From Desulfovibrio piger (GTDB lineage: Bacteria; Desulfobacterota; Desulfovibrionia; Desulfovibrionales; Desulfovibrionaceae), in assembly GCF_900116045.1 (NCBI RefSeq), contig NZ_LT630450.1:279501-343500 (forward strand): a stretch of DNA of 64,000 bases. The letters are read 5' to 3'. Each line of letters begins with the position of its first letter. The first letter of the stretch is position 1. This document shows, one piece after another, positions 17,920 through 27,997 of the stretch. Both the position numbers and the translations under genes were made by a program. Below the pieces are notes generated by a model that saw only the letters and a program-made list of their open reading frames with translations, was not told the DNA's origin and made no database searches.

Positions 17920-20900
17920 GCCTCGTCCTCACAGAAATAGCGGGGATAGGCCCCAAGATCCGTAAACAGTTCCGAGGCGCTGCCGGGCTCCACCAGGCGG
18001 AAGGCCTGCCTGTCCAGATAGATGAGCAGGCCGCGGGCCACCGCTGTGCCGCCCTGTTCCAGGCAGCGCAGATAGCGCCGTACCTGCCGTACATGTTCGT
18101 CCATGACCCTGCCGCTCTTGTAATCCACCACCAGGGTCCCCCAGGACAGGGGGACGATGAGGTCGGCACGCAAAAGCTCCCGGCGGGGGCCGTCGGCTTC
18201 CAGCATGGATTGCTCCGGGACGCCGCGCCGCTGCCACAGGCCGAACTGGGGAAGGCGCAGCAGCCAGAGCAGGCAGGATTCCATATCGGCGGCGACATTT
18301 TCCCTGTCAGGGCCGTCCTGCCCGTCGGCAAGGGGGATGGTGGCAAGGACTTCCCGCACGGCGACCCGGATATTGTCCTCACTGAGGCCGCCCAGGGGCA
18401 GCTGCTCCAGACAGGCATGGAGCAGGGTGCCGCGATCCCGTGCGGAAAAATGCATCCGCTCCAGCGGGTTGCGGTAGATCTTGAGCCGGGGCAGCCATTG
18501 CATGGGCCGCCAGCCCTCTTCCGGCACAGACGGCGCTGCCGCCTGCCCGCGGGGGAGCTGGCCGGGATCGGCATCGGCCGTTGCGGCGTCCGGTGCCGTG
18601 TCCGTCTCTTCCTCCCCGTCCTCGGCAGCCGGCGGCCGGACCGGGCGCAGCACGTCGTCCCCGCCTTCCAGCTGGTAGGGGACCGTGAGCCCGGCCTGCT
18701 GCCAGAGCACATCCAGAGCGTGGCTGCCGCAGCCCCTGCGCACGGTGGCGGCACTGGTACGGAAGACGTACAGCTCTTCCCGTGCCCGGGTGAAGGCCAC
18801 ATAGAACTGGTTGAGCAGTTCCGTGGCCTGACGCAGCAGGGCCTCATAATAGACCCTGCCGCAATGGGGGCCGTTTTTGCAGACCATGCGCAGGCCGTCT
18901 TCCTCCATGAGCACCGGATCGTTCGCCTTCAGGGAAGCGTCGGTCCAGGGCAGGAGGACCACAGGGGCCTCGAGGCCCTTGGATTTGTGGACGGTCATGA
19001 TGCGCACGGCGTCGATGCCTTCGGGCATGGGGACTTTTTCTTCGCCGCCCTTTTCCTGCCAGTGGGCCAGGAAGTCGGGCAGGGTGGCCAGCCCCTGATC
19101 CTCGGCGTTTTTGAGCACTTCGAGGAAACAGCGCAGGAAGACATCCGCTTCGGGACAGCGCTGGAAGACCTGCAGACGGTCGTACCACTCCATGATCGTG
19201 TCATACGGCGTCATGAGCCCCGCCTGATTGTGGAAGGGGGCCAGCACGGAAGCCCAGAAATCCGGGAACTGCTGCTGCAGGTGCGGCAGAAGGGAAGTCC
19301 TGCCGCGGCCCACGCAGGTATCGTGCAGCTCCTGCAGGCCGGGGACCGGCAGGGGCCCCTGCTGCACCAGACTGCCCGTGACCACGGTCCAGAGGGCCAG
19401 CTCGTCTTCCGCATTGCACAGGAACTGCAGCAGGGCCACGCTTTGGATCACCAGGGGATGGGTGGACAGCAGCAGGCTGTTCTCCGTGACGATGGGGATA
19501 CTGGCGGCGGCCAGATCTTCGGCCACCAGCGCGGCCTGGGCGTTGCTGCGCACCAGCACCAGCATGTCCTGCCAGGAGCGGCGCGGGGCCAGTTCGTGCA
19601 GGATCATGCGGCGCAGGCGCACCAGCACGGCGGCATTGAGCCCCTCGCTGTTGTCGCCTTCGATGGCTTCCACGCGCACGAGGCCGCCGGAAGCGGACCG
19701 GGGCGAGAAGTCCTGGGCCGTCCCGGCATAGCCCGCGGCCACGCGTCCCGCATAGCCGTCCAGCAGGTCGTCCGGCGTGTCTTGCGGCATCAGGGCGGCA
19801 AGGGCCTGCCGGGCCACGGCGGCATCCTCCAGGGGCGAGAACAGGGCGTTGTTGTGCGCGATGATCTGGCGGCAGCTGCGCCAGTTGGCCGTGAGCGTCT
19901 CGTGGCGCACGTCCGGGGCCAGACGGCGCAAGGGCCCTTCGATGCCGTCAAAGAGGGCCGCATCCCCGCCACGCCAGCCGTAGATGGCCTGCTTGACATC
20001 GCCCACCCAGGTCAGGGAACCGCCCCGGGAAAGGGCCTCTTCCACCAGCGGGCTCAGGGCCTGCCACTGTTCGCGGCTGGTATCCTGGAACTCGTCCAGC
20101 AGGAAATATTGCAGGCGGCTGCCCAGACGGCACAGGGCCTCGGAGACGCCGAAGCTGCCGCCGAGCACCGAAGCGGCCAGCTCCGGCACCAGGACGGCGG
20201 GCAGCGTGCCCTCCTGCTGCTGGTTGGCCCGCATGGCGTGGACCAGCAGGGTGGCCAGCTGGACGGCCGGAGCGAAATGGCGGGCCGAACGCAGCAGGGC
20301 ATGCCGGCGTCTGAACTCCGGCAACCAGGCGACCAGCGCCTCCAGGGCCGTCATCAGGGCTTCCGTGCGTTTCGTTTTGGCCGTGAGGAATCTGTCGACC
20401 CCGGGCTCGGCGATGGACTTGAGCTTGAAGGCCCCTTCATCCCGCTCCTGGAGGCGCACCAGGGCCTTGCGGCTCGTGGCATGGAGTCTGGTCCCGGCGC
20501 CTTCTTCCGCCTCCAGCACGTCCGTGACCAGACCGATGGTCCTGTGCCAGTGCTGCCGGTGGCGTTCGCCCAGCTCTTCCGGGCCCGCGATGTCCGTGAA
20601 TTCGCCGCGCAGGATGCCGTCCAGCAGGGGGCGGATGATGTCGCCCAGCTTTTCCCCGGCATTGAAGCCCTTGCTCTGCTGCACATGGACGATGGCCCAG
20701 TAGAGGTCGCGCAACAGCTTCTCCATGGCCTCGTTGCCCTGGGATGCCTGGTTGAGCAGGGTCTCGAGATAGGGGGTCACGGCGTCCATGCTCACGAAGG
20801 CGGGCTGGAAGTCCGGGGGCAGGTCCAGCTGCAGGGAGGCCGAACGCACGATGGCGTGGAGCAGGCTGTCGATGGTGCGGATGTTGAGGCTGGCCAGGTC

Positions 20901-21206
20901 CCGCAGGATGACGTCCAGCCAGCGGGCGGCCATGCCGGGCGTCAGGGGGATGTCCTGTTCCGGCGTGCCCAGGGCGATGGCCTTGAGCCGTCCGATGACG
21001 CGGTCGCGCATCTCGCCGGCGGCGGCATTGGTGAAGGTGATGGCCAGGATCTCGTCCCAGCCGGAGGGACCGCTGCCCAGCCCGCAGGAAGATGCGGCGG
21101 CGGGCCCCGGCGCGCCGCAGGCCGCCAGCAGGCACAAAAAACGCCGGGTCAGGTCATAGGTCTTGCCCGACCCGGCGGATGCCTTGACCTGATACAGGCT
21201 AGCCAT
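17916..21206 (-). CDS. AddA-like UvrD-family helicase/exonuclease
   Basis: This 1096-residue superfamily 1A helicase with a C-terminal nuclease would resect double-strand breaks. Helicase motifs in order are KASAGSGKT (Walker A, residues 8-16), ITFTNAAAGEM, LLDEFQDTSREQW (Walker B), VGDVKQAIYGWRGGD (motif III/IV region), IMTVHKSKGLEAPVV (motif V) and VAFTRAREELYVF (motif VI). The C-terminal nuclease shows RGTLLHACLEQL and TLVVDYKSG. It overlaps pfk upstream by eight bases and AddB downstream by four, indicating one operon. Confidence 0.9.
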   Translation of the reverse strand: MASLYQVKASAGSGKTYDLTRRFLCLLAACGAPGPAAASSCGLGSGPSGWDEILAITFTNAAAGEMRDRVIGRLKAIALGTPEQDIPLTPGMAARWLDVILRDLASLNIRTIDSLLHAIVRSASLQLDLPPDFQPAFVSMDAVTPYLETLLNQASQGNEAMEKLLRDLYWAIVHVQQSKGFNAGEKLGDIIRPLLDGILRGEFTDIAGPEELGERHRQHWHRTIGLVTDVLEAEEGAGTRLHATSRKALVRLQERDEGAFKLKSIAEPGVDRFLTAKTKRTEALMTALEALVAWLPEFRRRHALLRSARHFAPAVQLATLLVHAMRANQQQEGTLPAVLVPELAASVLGGSFGVSEALCRLGSRLQYFLLDEFQDTSREQWQALSPLVEEALSRGGSLTWVGDVKQAIYGWRGGDAALFDGIEGPLRRLAPDVRHETLTANWRSCRQIIAHNNALFSPLEDAAVARQALAALMPQDTPDDLLDGYAGRVAAGYAGTAQDFSPRSASGGLVRVEAIEGDNSEGLNAAVLVRLRRMILHELAPRRSWQDMLVLVRSNAQAALVAEDLAAASIPIVTENSLLLSTHPLVIQSVALLQFLCNAEDELALWTVVTGSLVQQGPLPVPGLQELHDTCVGRGRTSLLPHLQQQFPDFWASVLAPFHNQAGLMTPYDTIMEWYDRLQVFQRCPEADVFLRCFLEVLKNAEDQGLATLPDFLAHWQEKGGEEKVPMPEGIDAVRIMTVHKSKGLEAPVVLLPWTDASLKANDPVLMEEDGLRMVCKNGPHCGRVYYEALLRQATELLNQFYVAFTRAREELYVFRTSAATVRRGCGSHALDVLWQQAGLTVPYQLEGGDDVLRPVRPPAAEDGEEETDTAPDAATADADPGQLPRGQAAAPSVPEEGWRPMQWLPRLKIYRNPLERMHFSARDRGTLLHACLEQLPLGGLSEDNIRVAVREVLATIPLADGQDGPDRENVAADMESCLLWLLRLPQFGLWQRRGVPEQSMLEADGPRRELLRADLIVPLSWGTLVVDYKSGRVMDEHVRQVRRYLRCLEQGGTAVARGLLIYLDRQAFRLVEPGSASELFTDLGAYPRYFCEDEA

Positions 21207-22518
21207 GCGTCTCTTGCCGGGGCAGCATGCCGGCCAGCATGCCCTGTCCCGTGGATTCCAGGGCGGCGCGCCAGAGGTCGGAGTAGATGTTGAGCTTGCG
21301 GCGGCGGCGCGTCACCAGCTCCAGCGGCAGGTGCACATAGCGGTCCTGGATCTTGCCCACCACCATGTCGGTGCGCCCGGCCATGGCCGCATGGACGGCA
21401 TACTGCCCCAGGAAGCCGCAGTAGACCTTGTCGTTGGCCGTGGCCGGCACGGAACGGATGATGTAGCTGGGGTCGATGTACTTGAGCGCATGGGGGATGC
21501 CGCGCGCGTCCATATAGCGCTTGATCTCCGAGCGCAGCAGGTCGGCCACGTCGCCCAGCAGCAGATTGCCCGAGGCGTCGGTGGCGCCGGAGCGGTCCAG
21601 CAGATGCTGGCCGGCCCCTTCGGCCGCCACGATGACGGCATGGTGGCGGCTTTTCAGGCGTTCCTCCAGCGCGGGCAGCAGGCCGCCTTCCCCTTCGAGG
21701 GTGAAGGGCGCTTCCGGGATCAGGACGAAGTTCACTTCCTTCATGGCCAGCGTGGCCTGGGCGGCGATGAAGCCCGATTCCCGGCCCATGAGCTTGACCA
21801 GACCAATACCGTTGGGCATGCCCTTGGCCTCGGTATGGGCGCATTCGATGGCCTCGGTGGCCTTGAAGACGGCGGTCTCGAAGCCGAAGGACTGGGGGAT
21901 GAAGTTGATGTCGTTGTCGATGGTCTTGGGGATGCCGATGACGGCGATCTTGAGGTTGCGCGCCTGCACTTCACGGCTGATGCTCAGGGCGGCCTTCATG
22001 CTGCCGTCACCGCCGATGACGAACAGGATGCTGACGTTGGAACGCTCCAGGCTGTCCACGATCTCTTCCGCGGACTGGGGCCCGCGTGACGAGCCCAGGA
22101 TGGTGCCGCCGAAGCGGTGGATGTCGGCCACGCGTTCGGGGGTCAGCTCCACGGGCTGATGCCCGTAAGCCGGGATGAAACCTTCCAGCCCGTAGCGTAT
22201 GCCCATGATGGAGGGCACATGGTAGGCGTGGTGCGCCTCCATGACGATGGCGCGGATGACGTCGTTGAGCCCCGGGCAAAGGCCACCGCAGGTCACGATG
22301 GCGCATTTTGCCCGGCTGGGATCGAAGTAGAGTTTTTTCCGGGGGCCGGCGGCCTCGAAGTCCAGGCGGACGGGATCGGCGAACTCGTCGCAGAGTTCCC
22401 TGTCCACCTGTATGGGCAGGCGCACGTCATCCACCCAGGTGCGGTAGGGCAGCCGGGACGTGAGCTTGGGGGTGCCGAGAGTACGGATGCCGGTATCGAT
22501 GGCGCCGGGTTCGGTCAT
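21199..22518 (-). CDS. ATP-dependent 6-phosphofructokinase (group III type)
   Basis: This is the glycolytic phosphofructokinase, 439 residues. The N-terminal extension (about 75 residues) and the motif pair GGDGSMKAA and GIPKTIDND are characteristic. The Gly after GGD points to ATP rather than pyrophosphate as donor, while Lys in PKTIDND is the group III/plant-like arrangement. PNGIGLVKLMGRESGFIA is the sugar-phosphate binding region. A GAGG site precedes ATG 22518. It lies upstream of the recombination genes, a linkage with no obvious functional reason. Confidence 0.9.
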   Translation of the reverse strand: MTEPGAIDTGIRTLGTPKLTSRLPYRTWVDDVRLPIQVDRELCDEFADPVRLDFEAAGPRKKLYFDPSRAKCAIVTCGGLCPGLNDVIRAIVMEAHHAYHVPSIMGIRYGLEGFIPAYGHQPVELTPERVADIHRFGGTILGSSRGPQSAEEIVDSLERSNVSILFVIGGDGSMKAALSISREVQARNLKIAVIGIPKTIDNDINFIPQSFGFETAVFKATEAIECAHTEAKGMPNGIGLVKLMGRESGFIAAQATLAMKEVNFVLIPEAPFTLEGEGGLLPALEERLKSRHHAVIVAAEGAGQHLLDRSGATDASGNLLLGDVADLLRSEIKRYMDARGIPHALKYIDPSYIIRSVPATANDKVYCGFLGQYAVHAAMAGRTDMVVGKIQDRYVHLPLELVTRRRRKLNIYSDLWRAALESTGQGMLAGMLPRQETHG

Positions 22519-22545
22519 GCTTCACCTCGTCGTGGGATGCTCGGT

Positions 22546-23094
22546 TCAGGCAGGCTGCGAGAAGCAGTCCCGCATGGCGGCGATGGAAAGGGCCAGGAAG
22601 GCATCCAGCGGCAGGCCCGCCTGTTCGCACTGGCGGATGTTGTCGCGGCAGACGCTGGCGGCAAAGGCCTTGTCCTTCATCTTTTTCTTGATGCTCTTGA
22701 CTTCCATGCCCTCGTAGCCCGTGGGCCGCATCAGGGCGGCGGCGCTGATGAGGCCGGTGATGGTCTCGCCGCAGCGCAGGGCGTAGTCGAAACGGGTCCT
22801 GGGCGCACAGCCGGTCATCTCGCCGTTGTGGGCTCGGATGGCGGCCAGGGCCTCCTCGGGCAGTTTGCCTTCCAGCAGGCGGGCGCCTTCCAGACCGTGC
22901 TTTTCCGGTGTGGCCTCCGTGGCGGGATAGTCCACATCGTGCAGCAGGCCGGTCAGGCCCCACAGTTCCTCATCTTCACCAAGTTCACGGGCCAGGGCCC
23001 GCATGACGGCCTCGGAAGCCACAGAGTGCTGCAACAGGCCCGCCTGGACATGGTTCTCCGCCAGCAGGGCCAGCGCTTCGTCTCGTGAAATCAT
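22546..23094 (-). CDS. HD-domain metal-dependent phosphohydrolase
   Basis: The 182-residue protein contains an HD fold: LLQHSVASEAVM supplies the first His, GLLHDVDYPATEATPEKHG the HD doublet and a further His, and AIRAHNGEM another. Members of this COG2316-like group are small hydrolases of unassigned substrate. It lies 27 bases upstream of pfk in the same direction and is probably co-transcribed with it. Confidence 0.82.
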   Translation of the reverse strand: MISRDEALALLAENHVQAGLLQHSVASEAVMRALARELGEDEELWGLTGLLHDVDYPATEATPEKHGLEGARLLEGKLPEEALAAIRAHNGEMTGCAPRTRFDYALRCGETITGLISAAALMRPTGYEGMEVKSIKKKMKDKAFAASVCRDNIRQCEQAGLPLDAFLALSIAAMRDCFSQPA

Positions 23095-23413
23095 GCTGAT
23101 GTTCTCCTTGTCGCAAGTCTAAAACAGGGAGAACCGCATAGCAAGGGGAAGCCCGGTTCTCCCGCGACGTTGCTGGCGGCAAGGGATCGGTCGCCCCGCG
23201 TCGCCCTGTTTTCGTCGTGCGCTTTTTATGGATGCCGTGCGGGGACCGCGGCGGGACGGGCAGGCCGGAAGGCAGGGGGCCGTTGCGGTGCGGCAGGGGG
23301 GAAAGGGCTTTTCCCGGGGCTGTGGCCGTCAGCCGGGCCCGCCTGTTGACAGCGGCCCGGATATGCCCGATGTAAAGGGATTCAGATAATCCCCGCAACA
23401 AAGATTGGAAACT
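23095..23413. other. Intergenic region between the HD gene and the RicT-like gene
   Basis: This divergent intergenic stretch of 319 bases holds no convincing gene. GTTCTCC (from 23100) can pair with GGGAGAAC about 20 bases on. TTGACA at 23345-23350 is a good rightward -35 box, but the following -10 is poor (GATGTA or ATGTAA at spacing 17-18). It probably contains promoters for both flanking genes. Confidence 0.4.
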
Positions 23414-24496
23414 ATGCCAATATACGGTTTGCGCTTTCGCGCTTTGGGACAGACCCTGTACCATACGGGCCCTGCCGATCTGGCCGTGGGCGATCATGTA
23501 CTGATCGCGGCCGATCAGGGGCAGGCCCTGGCGCAGGTGGTTTCCGGTCCCTATGATCATGTGGCCGGTGTGGAGCCGGAGAGCCTGACGCCCATCGAGC
23601 GCCGGGCCACGGAAGAAGACCTGGCCGAGGGCCGCACCAACGAGAAGCTGGCCCGCGAGGCCACGGAATTCTGCCGCCAGTGCATCCGTGACCGCCGCCT
23701 GGACATGAAGCTCGTGGATGTGGAGGTCTTTTTTGACCGCAGCAAGCTCATCTTCTATTTCACGGCGCCGGCCCGCATCGATTTTCGCGAGCTGGTCAAG
23801 GATCTGGTGCGCGAATACCGCGCCCGCATCGAGCTGCGCCAGATAGGCGTGCGTCACGAGACCCAGATGGTGGGGGCCGTGGGCAATTGCGGCATGGTCT
23901 GCTGCTGCCGCCGCTATCTGCGCAAGTTCGCTCCCGTGACCATCCGCATGGCCAAGGAACAGAACCTGTTCCTCAATCCTGCCAAGATATCGGGCATCTG
24001 CGGCCGCCTGCTCTGCTGCCTTTCCTATGAGCAGGAGAACTATGACCGCTTCCACCACAACTGCCCGCGCCTGGGCAAGAAATACCAGACCACGCAGGGC
24101 ACCATGAAGGTGCTGCGGGCCAACATGTTCCGCAATTCGCTGTCCGTGCTCAACGAGAACAACGAGGAACAGGAGCTGACGCTGGAGGAATGGCAGGCCC
24201 TGGACCCGCATCGTCCCGAGCCCCATCCCGGCAATGCCCAGCCCAAACCGGCGCAGCAGGGCCAGAAGGCCGCGCAGGGGGATGGTCTGCTGGTGGTCTC
24301 CGCCACGCCGGAGAACGTGGACGATCCCAATCTGTTCGCCGATGTGCTGCCGCCCGACGCGCCCCTGACCGCCGGAACGGAAGCCCGGCCGCCACAGGCC
24401 CGGCCGCAGGCCGAAGCCGCCCCCGCAGAAAACAGCAAAAGTCGCCGCCGCCGTCGCCGCAAGTCGCAGCAACGGCAGGACGGTGCTGCCGAATAA
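23414..24496 (+). CDS. PSP1-domain protein, RicT/YaaT-like
   Basis: This 360-residue member of the PSP1 family resembles Bacillus RicT, a subunit of an Fe-S-containing complex that affects RNase Y-dependent mRNA processing. The diagnostic cysteine cluster GNCGMVCCCRRYLRKF followed by GICGRLLCCLSYE lies in the middle of the protein. The C-terminal 90 residues are low-complexity and end in an Arg/Lys-rich tail (SKSRRRRRRKSQ). ATG 23414 is taken as the start; a TTG nine bases earlier is possible. metG follows after 12 bases, a common linkage. Confidence 0.85.
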   Translation: MPIYGLRFRALGQTLYHTGPADLAVGDHVLIAADQGQALAQVVSGPYDHVAGVEPESLTPIERRATEEDLAEGRTNEKLAREATEFCRQCIRDRRLDMKLVDVEVFFDRSKLIFYFTAPARIDFRELVKDLVREYRARIELRQIGVRHETQMVGAVGNCGMVCCCRRYLRKFAPVTIRMAKEQNLFLNPAKISGICGRLLCCLSYEQENYDRFHHNCPRLGKKYQTTQGTMKVLRANMFRNSLSVLNENNEEQELTLEEWQALDPHRPEPHPGNAQPKPAQQGQKAAQGDGLLVVSATPENVDDPNLFADVLPPDAPLTAGTEARPPQARPQAEAAPAENSKSRRRRRRKSQQRQDGAAE

Positions 24497-24508
24497 ACGG
24501 AGTCAGAC

Positions 24509-26473
24509 GTGAAGAATTTCTACATCACCACCCCCATCTACTATGTGAATGCCAAGCCCCATCTGGGACATGCCTATACCACCATCGTGGCCGACTCCCT
24601 GTCGCGCTTCCACAAGACCCTGGGCGACAACACCATGTTCCTGACCGGTACGGACGAACACGGTGACAAGATCGTCAAGGCCGCCGAAAAGCAGGGCGTC
24701 TCCCCCAAGGAGTTCGTGGACGGCATCAGCGGCCTGTTCCAGCAGCTGTGGCCGCATCTGGGCATCGAGAACGACGCCTTCGTGCGCACCACCGACGAGG
24801 ACCACAAGGCCCGCGTGCAGCGCTTTTTGCAGCAGGTCTATGATGCCGGTGACATCTATTTCGGCGAGTTCGGCGGCCACTACTGCTACGGCTGCGAACG
24901 CTTCTATACGGAAAAGGAACTGGAGAACGGCCTGTGCCCCCAGCACCTGACCAAGCCTGAATTCATCAGCGAGAAGAACTACTTCTTCCGCATGTCCAAA
25001 TACCTGCCCTGGCTGCGGGAATATATCGAGAGCCATCCCGACTTCATCCGGCCCGAGCGCTACCGTAACGAAGTGCTGTCCATGCTGGAATCGGGCGCGC
25101 TGGAAGACCTGTGCATCTCCCGTCCCAAGTCCCGCCTGACCTGGGGCATCGAGCTGCCCTTCGACAAGGATTACGTCTGCTATGTGTGGTTCGACGCCCT
25201 GCTGAACTACATCAGCGCCCTGGGCTGGCCCGACGGCGAAAAGTACAAGACCTTCTGGCCCGGCGAACATCTGGTGGCCAAGGACATCCTCAAGCCCCAC
25301 GCCGTGTTCTGGCCCACCATGCTCAAGGCCGCGGGCCTGCCCGTGTACCAGCACCTGAACGTGCACGGCTACTGGCTGGTGCGTGACACCAAGATGTCCA
25401 AGTCCCTGGGCAACGTGGTGGAACCGCTGGAGATGCGCCAGAAATACGGCCTGGACGCCTTCCGCTATTTCCTGCTGCGCGAGATGCATTTCGGTTCCGA
25501 CGCCTCCTTCAGCGAGGAAGGCATGGTGAGCCGCATCAACGCCGACCTGGCCAACGACCTGGGCAACCTGTTCAGCCGCGTGCTGTCCATGACGGCCAAG
25601 TATTTTGAAAGCAGGGTGCCCCGGCCCGGCGAGTTCAGCGAGGACGACAAGGCCATCGTCGAACTGTGCGCCACGGCCATGAGCAATTACATCCAGCTGT
25701 TCGGCAACACCCAGTTCGCCCAGGGCCTTGATTCCCTGTGGGAGCTGGTGCGCGCGCTCAACAAGTACGTGGACTCGCAGGCGCCGTGGACCCTGTTCAA
25801 GCAGGGCGACACCACGCGCCTGGGCACGGTCATGTACGTGCTGCTGTCGGCCATGCGCAAGGTGGCCCTGTGCCTGTGGGCCGTCATGCCCGATGCTTCC
25901 CGCACCCTGCTGGAGCAGCTGGGCCAGCAGCCCGGCGAAGGCCCTGTGACCACCTCGCTGGAAGCCGAGGCCGGCAACTTCGACGGTCTGCAGCCCGGCA
26001 CCGAAGTGGCGGCCAGCTCCAACCTTTTCCCGCGCATCGACGTCAAGGCCCTGCAGCAGGAAGACCCGGCCGGGAAGGCCCCCAAGGCCAAGAAGGAAAA
26101 GAAGCAGGAATCCCCCAAGGCCGCTCCTGCCGCCGAAGGCCGGAACGGCGAGATCAGCTTCGACCAGTTCAAGGCCGTGGAGATGCGCGCCGGGACCGTG
26201 GTCGTGGCGGAAAAGCATCCCAATGCCGACCGCATCCTGCGCCTGGAGATCGATTTTGACGAAGGCCAGCCGCGCCAGATCCTGTCCGGCCTGGCCGACT
26301 ACTACACGCCCGAGGAACTGGTGGGCAAGCAGGTCATCGCCGTGCTCAACCTGGCCCCGCGCAAGATTCGCGGCCTCATGTCCAACGGTATGGTGCTGAC
26401 CGCCGAAAAGGACGGCAAGCTCTCCGTCCTGACGCCTGCCGCGCCCGTGCCCAACGGCAGCCAGATCGCCTAG
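24509..26473 (+). CDS. metG: Methionyl-tRNA synthetase
   Basis: This enzyme charges tRNA-Met. The 654-residue protein begins at a GTG (24509) and has the class I signatures PHLGHAY (HIGH-type) and TKMSKS. A CYGC...CPQH zinc knuckle is in the connective peptide. After a Lys/Glu/Ala-rich linker comes a C-terminal EMAP-II/Arc1p-like tRNA-binding domain (VEMRAGTVVVAEKHPNADR), which also mediates dimerisation. A tRNA-Met gene lies 1.6 kb downstream. Confidence 0.97.
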   Translation: MKNFYITTPIYYVNAKPHLGHAYTTIVADSLSRFHKTLGDNTMFLTGTDEHGDKIVKAAEKQGVSPKEFVDGISGLFQQLWPHLGIENDAFVRTTDEDHKARVQRFLQQVYDAGDIYFGEFGGHYCYGCERFYTEKELENGLCPQHLTKPEFISEKNYFFRMSKYLPWLREYIESHPDFIRPERYRNEVLSMLESGALEDLCISRPKSRLTWGIELPFDKDYVCYVWFDALLNYISALGWPDGEKYKTFWPGEHLVAKDILKPHAVFWPTMLKAAGLPVYQHLNVHGYWLVRDTKMSKSLGNVVEPLEMRQKYGLDAFRYFLLREMHFGSDASFSEEGMVSRINADLANDLGNLFSRVLSMTAKYFESRVPRPGEFSEDDKAIVELCATAMSNYIQLFGNTQFAQGLDSLWELVRALNKYVDSQAPWTLFKQGDTTRLGTVMYVLLSAMRKVALCLWAVMPDASRTLLEQLGQQPGEGPVTTSLEAEAGNFDGLQPGTEVAASSNLFPRIDVKALQQEDPAGKAPKAKKEKKQESPKAAPAAEGRNGEISFDQFKAVEMRAGTVVVAEKHPNADRILRLEIDFDEGQPRQILSGLADYYTPEELVGKQVIAVLNLAPRKIRGLMSNGMVLTAEKDGKLSVLTPAAPVPNGSQIA

Positions 26474-26491
26474 GACAAACGATTCTCGACA

Positions 26492-26547
26492 GGGGCGGGG
26501 AAGGGCATTTTGCCGGCGGCAGGAAGGCGCTCCCTTCCCCGTGCCCC
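26492..26547 (+). terminator. Likely terminator of metG
   Basis: GGGGC-GGGGAAGGG pairs with CCCTTCCCC-GTGCCCC over a long loop, followed by a T-rich stretch. Confidence 0.6.
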
Positions 26548-26611
26548 GTTCTTCTCCGGCGCCCGCGTAAAGGCAACAGGGGAGAGCAGCGGGGAGCCTT
26601 CGGGCAGAGAC

Positions 26612-26644
26612 AAAAAACTCCCCCGTCCGCAAGGGATGGGGGAG
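26612..26644 (-). terminator. Leftward terminator in the metG-uppP gap
   Basis: On the minus strand CTCCCCC and GGGGGAG form a stem followed by six T residues. It lies about 250 bases past the small gene at 26899-27093. The 26548-26898 stretch otherwise shows no gene that I can support, only a small CATGCC/GGCATG hairpin near 26691. Confidence 0.7.
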
Positions 26645-26898
26645 GCTGGAACAAGGGGAGGACGACCAGCAGGCCGCCTTCCCTTTTTTCATGCCTCGCG
26701 GCATGATGCGCACAGCGGGGATTGCAATGCCCGGCATTTCCGTCTATAGGCTGGCCGCGGGCACCGGTGCTGCCGGGCCGCCCTCCGGGAGGGCTTGTTT
26801 GTCATCCGGGAAGCGCGGCATCCTGTGGGGCGCGGTTCCTGGAGAGGGCGGCAAGGCCGTCTCGTGCAGGCTCCGGCCTCTGTTCAGGAAGACGATAC

Positions 26899-27093
26899 CT
26901 ATTCGCTCTTTTCCTCCGTCGCAGGGTCGAACAGGCGGCCCAGTGCCGCCGCGTCCAGAGGGTTGAGGTTGAAGCGCATCCCGGCTTCGTCCAGAAGGGC
27001 GGCCAGGGATTTTTCAGGATACAGGGCGCGCTGTTCCGCCAGCCAGGCGGCGGCTCGCCGTACCAGTTCCGAAGCGGGCATGATGGTGGCCAT
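26899..27093 (-). CDS. Small protein of unknown function (64 residues)
   Basis: ATG 27093 follows a strong AAGGAG site and opens a 64-residue frame, MATIMPASELVRRAAAWL to PATEEKSE. It is predicted helical and acidic at the C-terminus, without Cys, signal peptide or membrane segment. It is divergent from uppP with only 80 bases between starts. I do not recognise a family; the good ribosome site and protein-like composition support it as real. Confidence 0.6.
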   Translation of the reverse strand: MATIMPASELVRRAAAWLAEQRALYPEKSLAALLDEAGMRFNLNPLDAAALGRLFDPATEEKSE

Positions 27094-27173
27094 GAGGTGC
27101 TCCTTTTTGTGGATCATTCTAGCCGAGTCCGTTTCGGGAAACAACGGGTCTTCGGATCCAAAGGACGGCATAT

Positions 27174-27968
27174 ATGGATAATTTGTGGGTTGCGTTCATC
27201 CTCAGCATCGTGGAAGGGCTGACGGAATACCTGCCGGTCTCGTCCTCGGGCCATCTGGTGCTGGTGGGCGATCTGCTCAATTTCAGCGGCGAAAAGGCTG
27301 CGACCTTCCAGGTGGTCATCCAGCTGGGGGCCATCATGGCCGTGGTCGTCCTTTACTGGGAGCGTTTCTGGGGCCTGCTGCGGCCGCAGCAGGGCGTGCC
27401 CTTTGCCGGCCTGCGCGGCATCTGGATGCTCTTCCTCACCTGTCTGCCCGCCTGCGTGCTGGGCCTGCTGCTGCATGCGCAGATCAAGAGCCTGTTCACG
27501 CCGGGCATGGTGCTGATCCCCTTCGTCATCGGTGCCCTGCTGATGATCTTTGTGGAACGCCGCCAGTTCCATCCCCGCTATGAGACCCTGGACGACATGA
27601 CGCCGGGCCTGGCCTTCGGTATCGGCTGCTTCCAGTGCCTGGCCCTGTTTCCCGGCTTTTCCCGCTCCGCCGCCACCATCATGGGCGGCATGATCCTGGG
27701 GGCCCGCCGCCCGCTGGCAGCGGAATATTCCTTCATCGCTGCGGTTCCCATCATGGTGGCGGCCACGGGCTTTGACCTGCTCAAGAGCCTGCATCTGTTC
27801 ACCGCAGCGGACATCCCCTTCTTTGCCGTAGGCATGATCGGCTCCTTCATTTCCGCACTGATCGCGGTCAAGGCCTTCGTGAGGCTGGTGGGCCACATGA
27901 CCCTGGTGCCCTTCGCCGTGTATCGCCTTCTGCTGGCCCCCTTCATCTGGTATTTCATGGTGCATTAA
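27174..27968 (+). CDS. uppP: Undecaprenyl-diphosphatase
   Basis: This membrane enzyme recycles undecaprenyl pyrophosphate to the lipid carrier used for peptidoglycan and O-antigen synthesis. The 264-residue protein has about eight hydrophobic helices. Both catalytic signatures are present: SIVEGLTEYLPVSSSGH near the N-terminus and LFPGFSRSAATIMGG near residue 160. It may also matter for the polysaccharide genes that follow from 28.6 kb on. Confidence 0.96.
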   Translation: MDNLWVAFILSIVEGLTEYLPVSSSGHLVLVGDLLNFSGEKAATFQVVIQLGAIMAVVVLYWERFWGLLRPQQGVPFAGLRGIWMLFLTCLPACVLGLLLHAQIKSLFTPGMVLIPFVIGALLMIFVERRQFHPRYETLDDMTPGLAFGIGCFQCLALFPGFSRSAATIMGGMILGARRPLAAEYSFIAAVPIMVAATGFDLLKSLHLFTAADIPFFAVGMIGSFISALIAVKAFVRLVGHMTLVPFAVYRLLLAPFIWYFMVH

Positions 27969-27997
27969 AAAAAATTGGAAAAATCCCCAAAAAACGC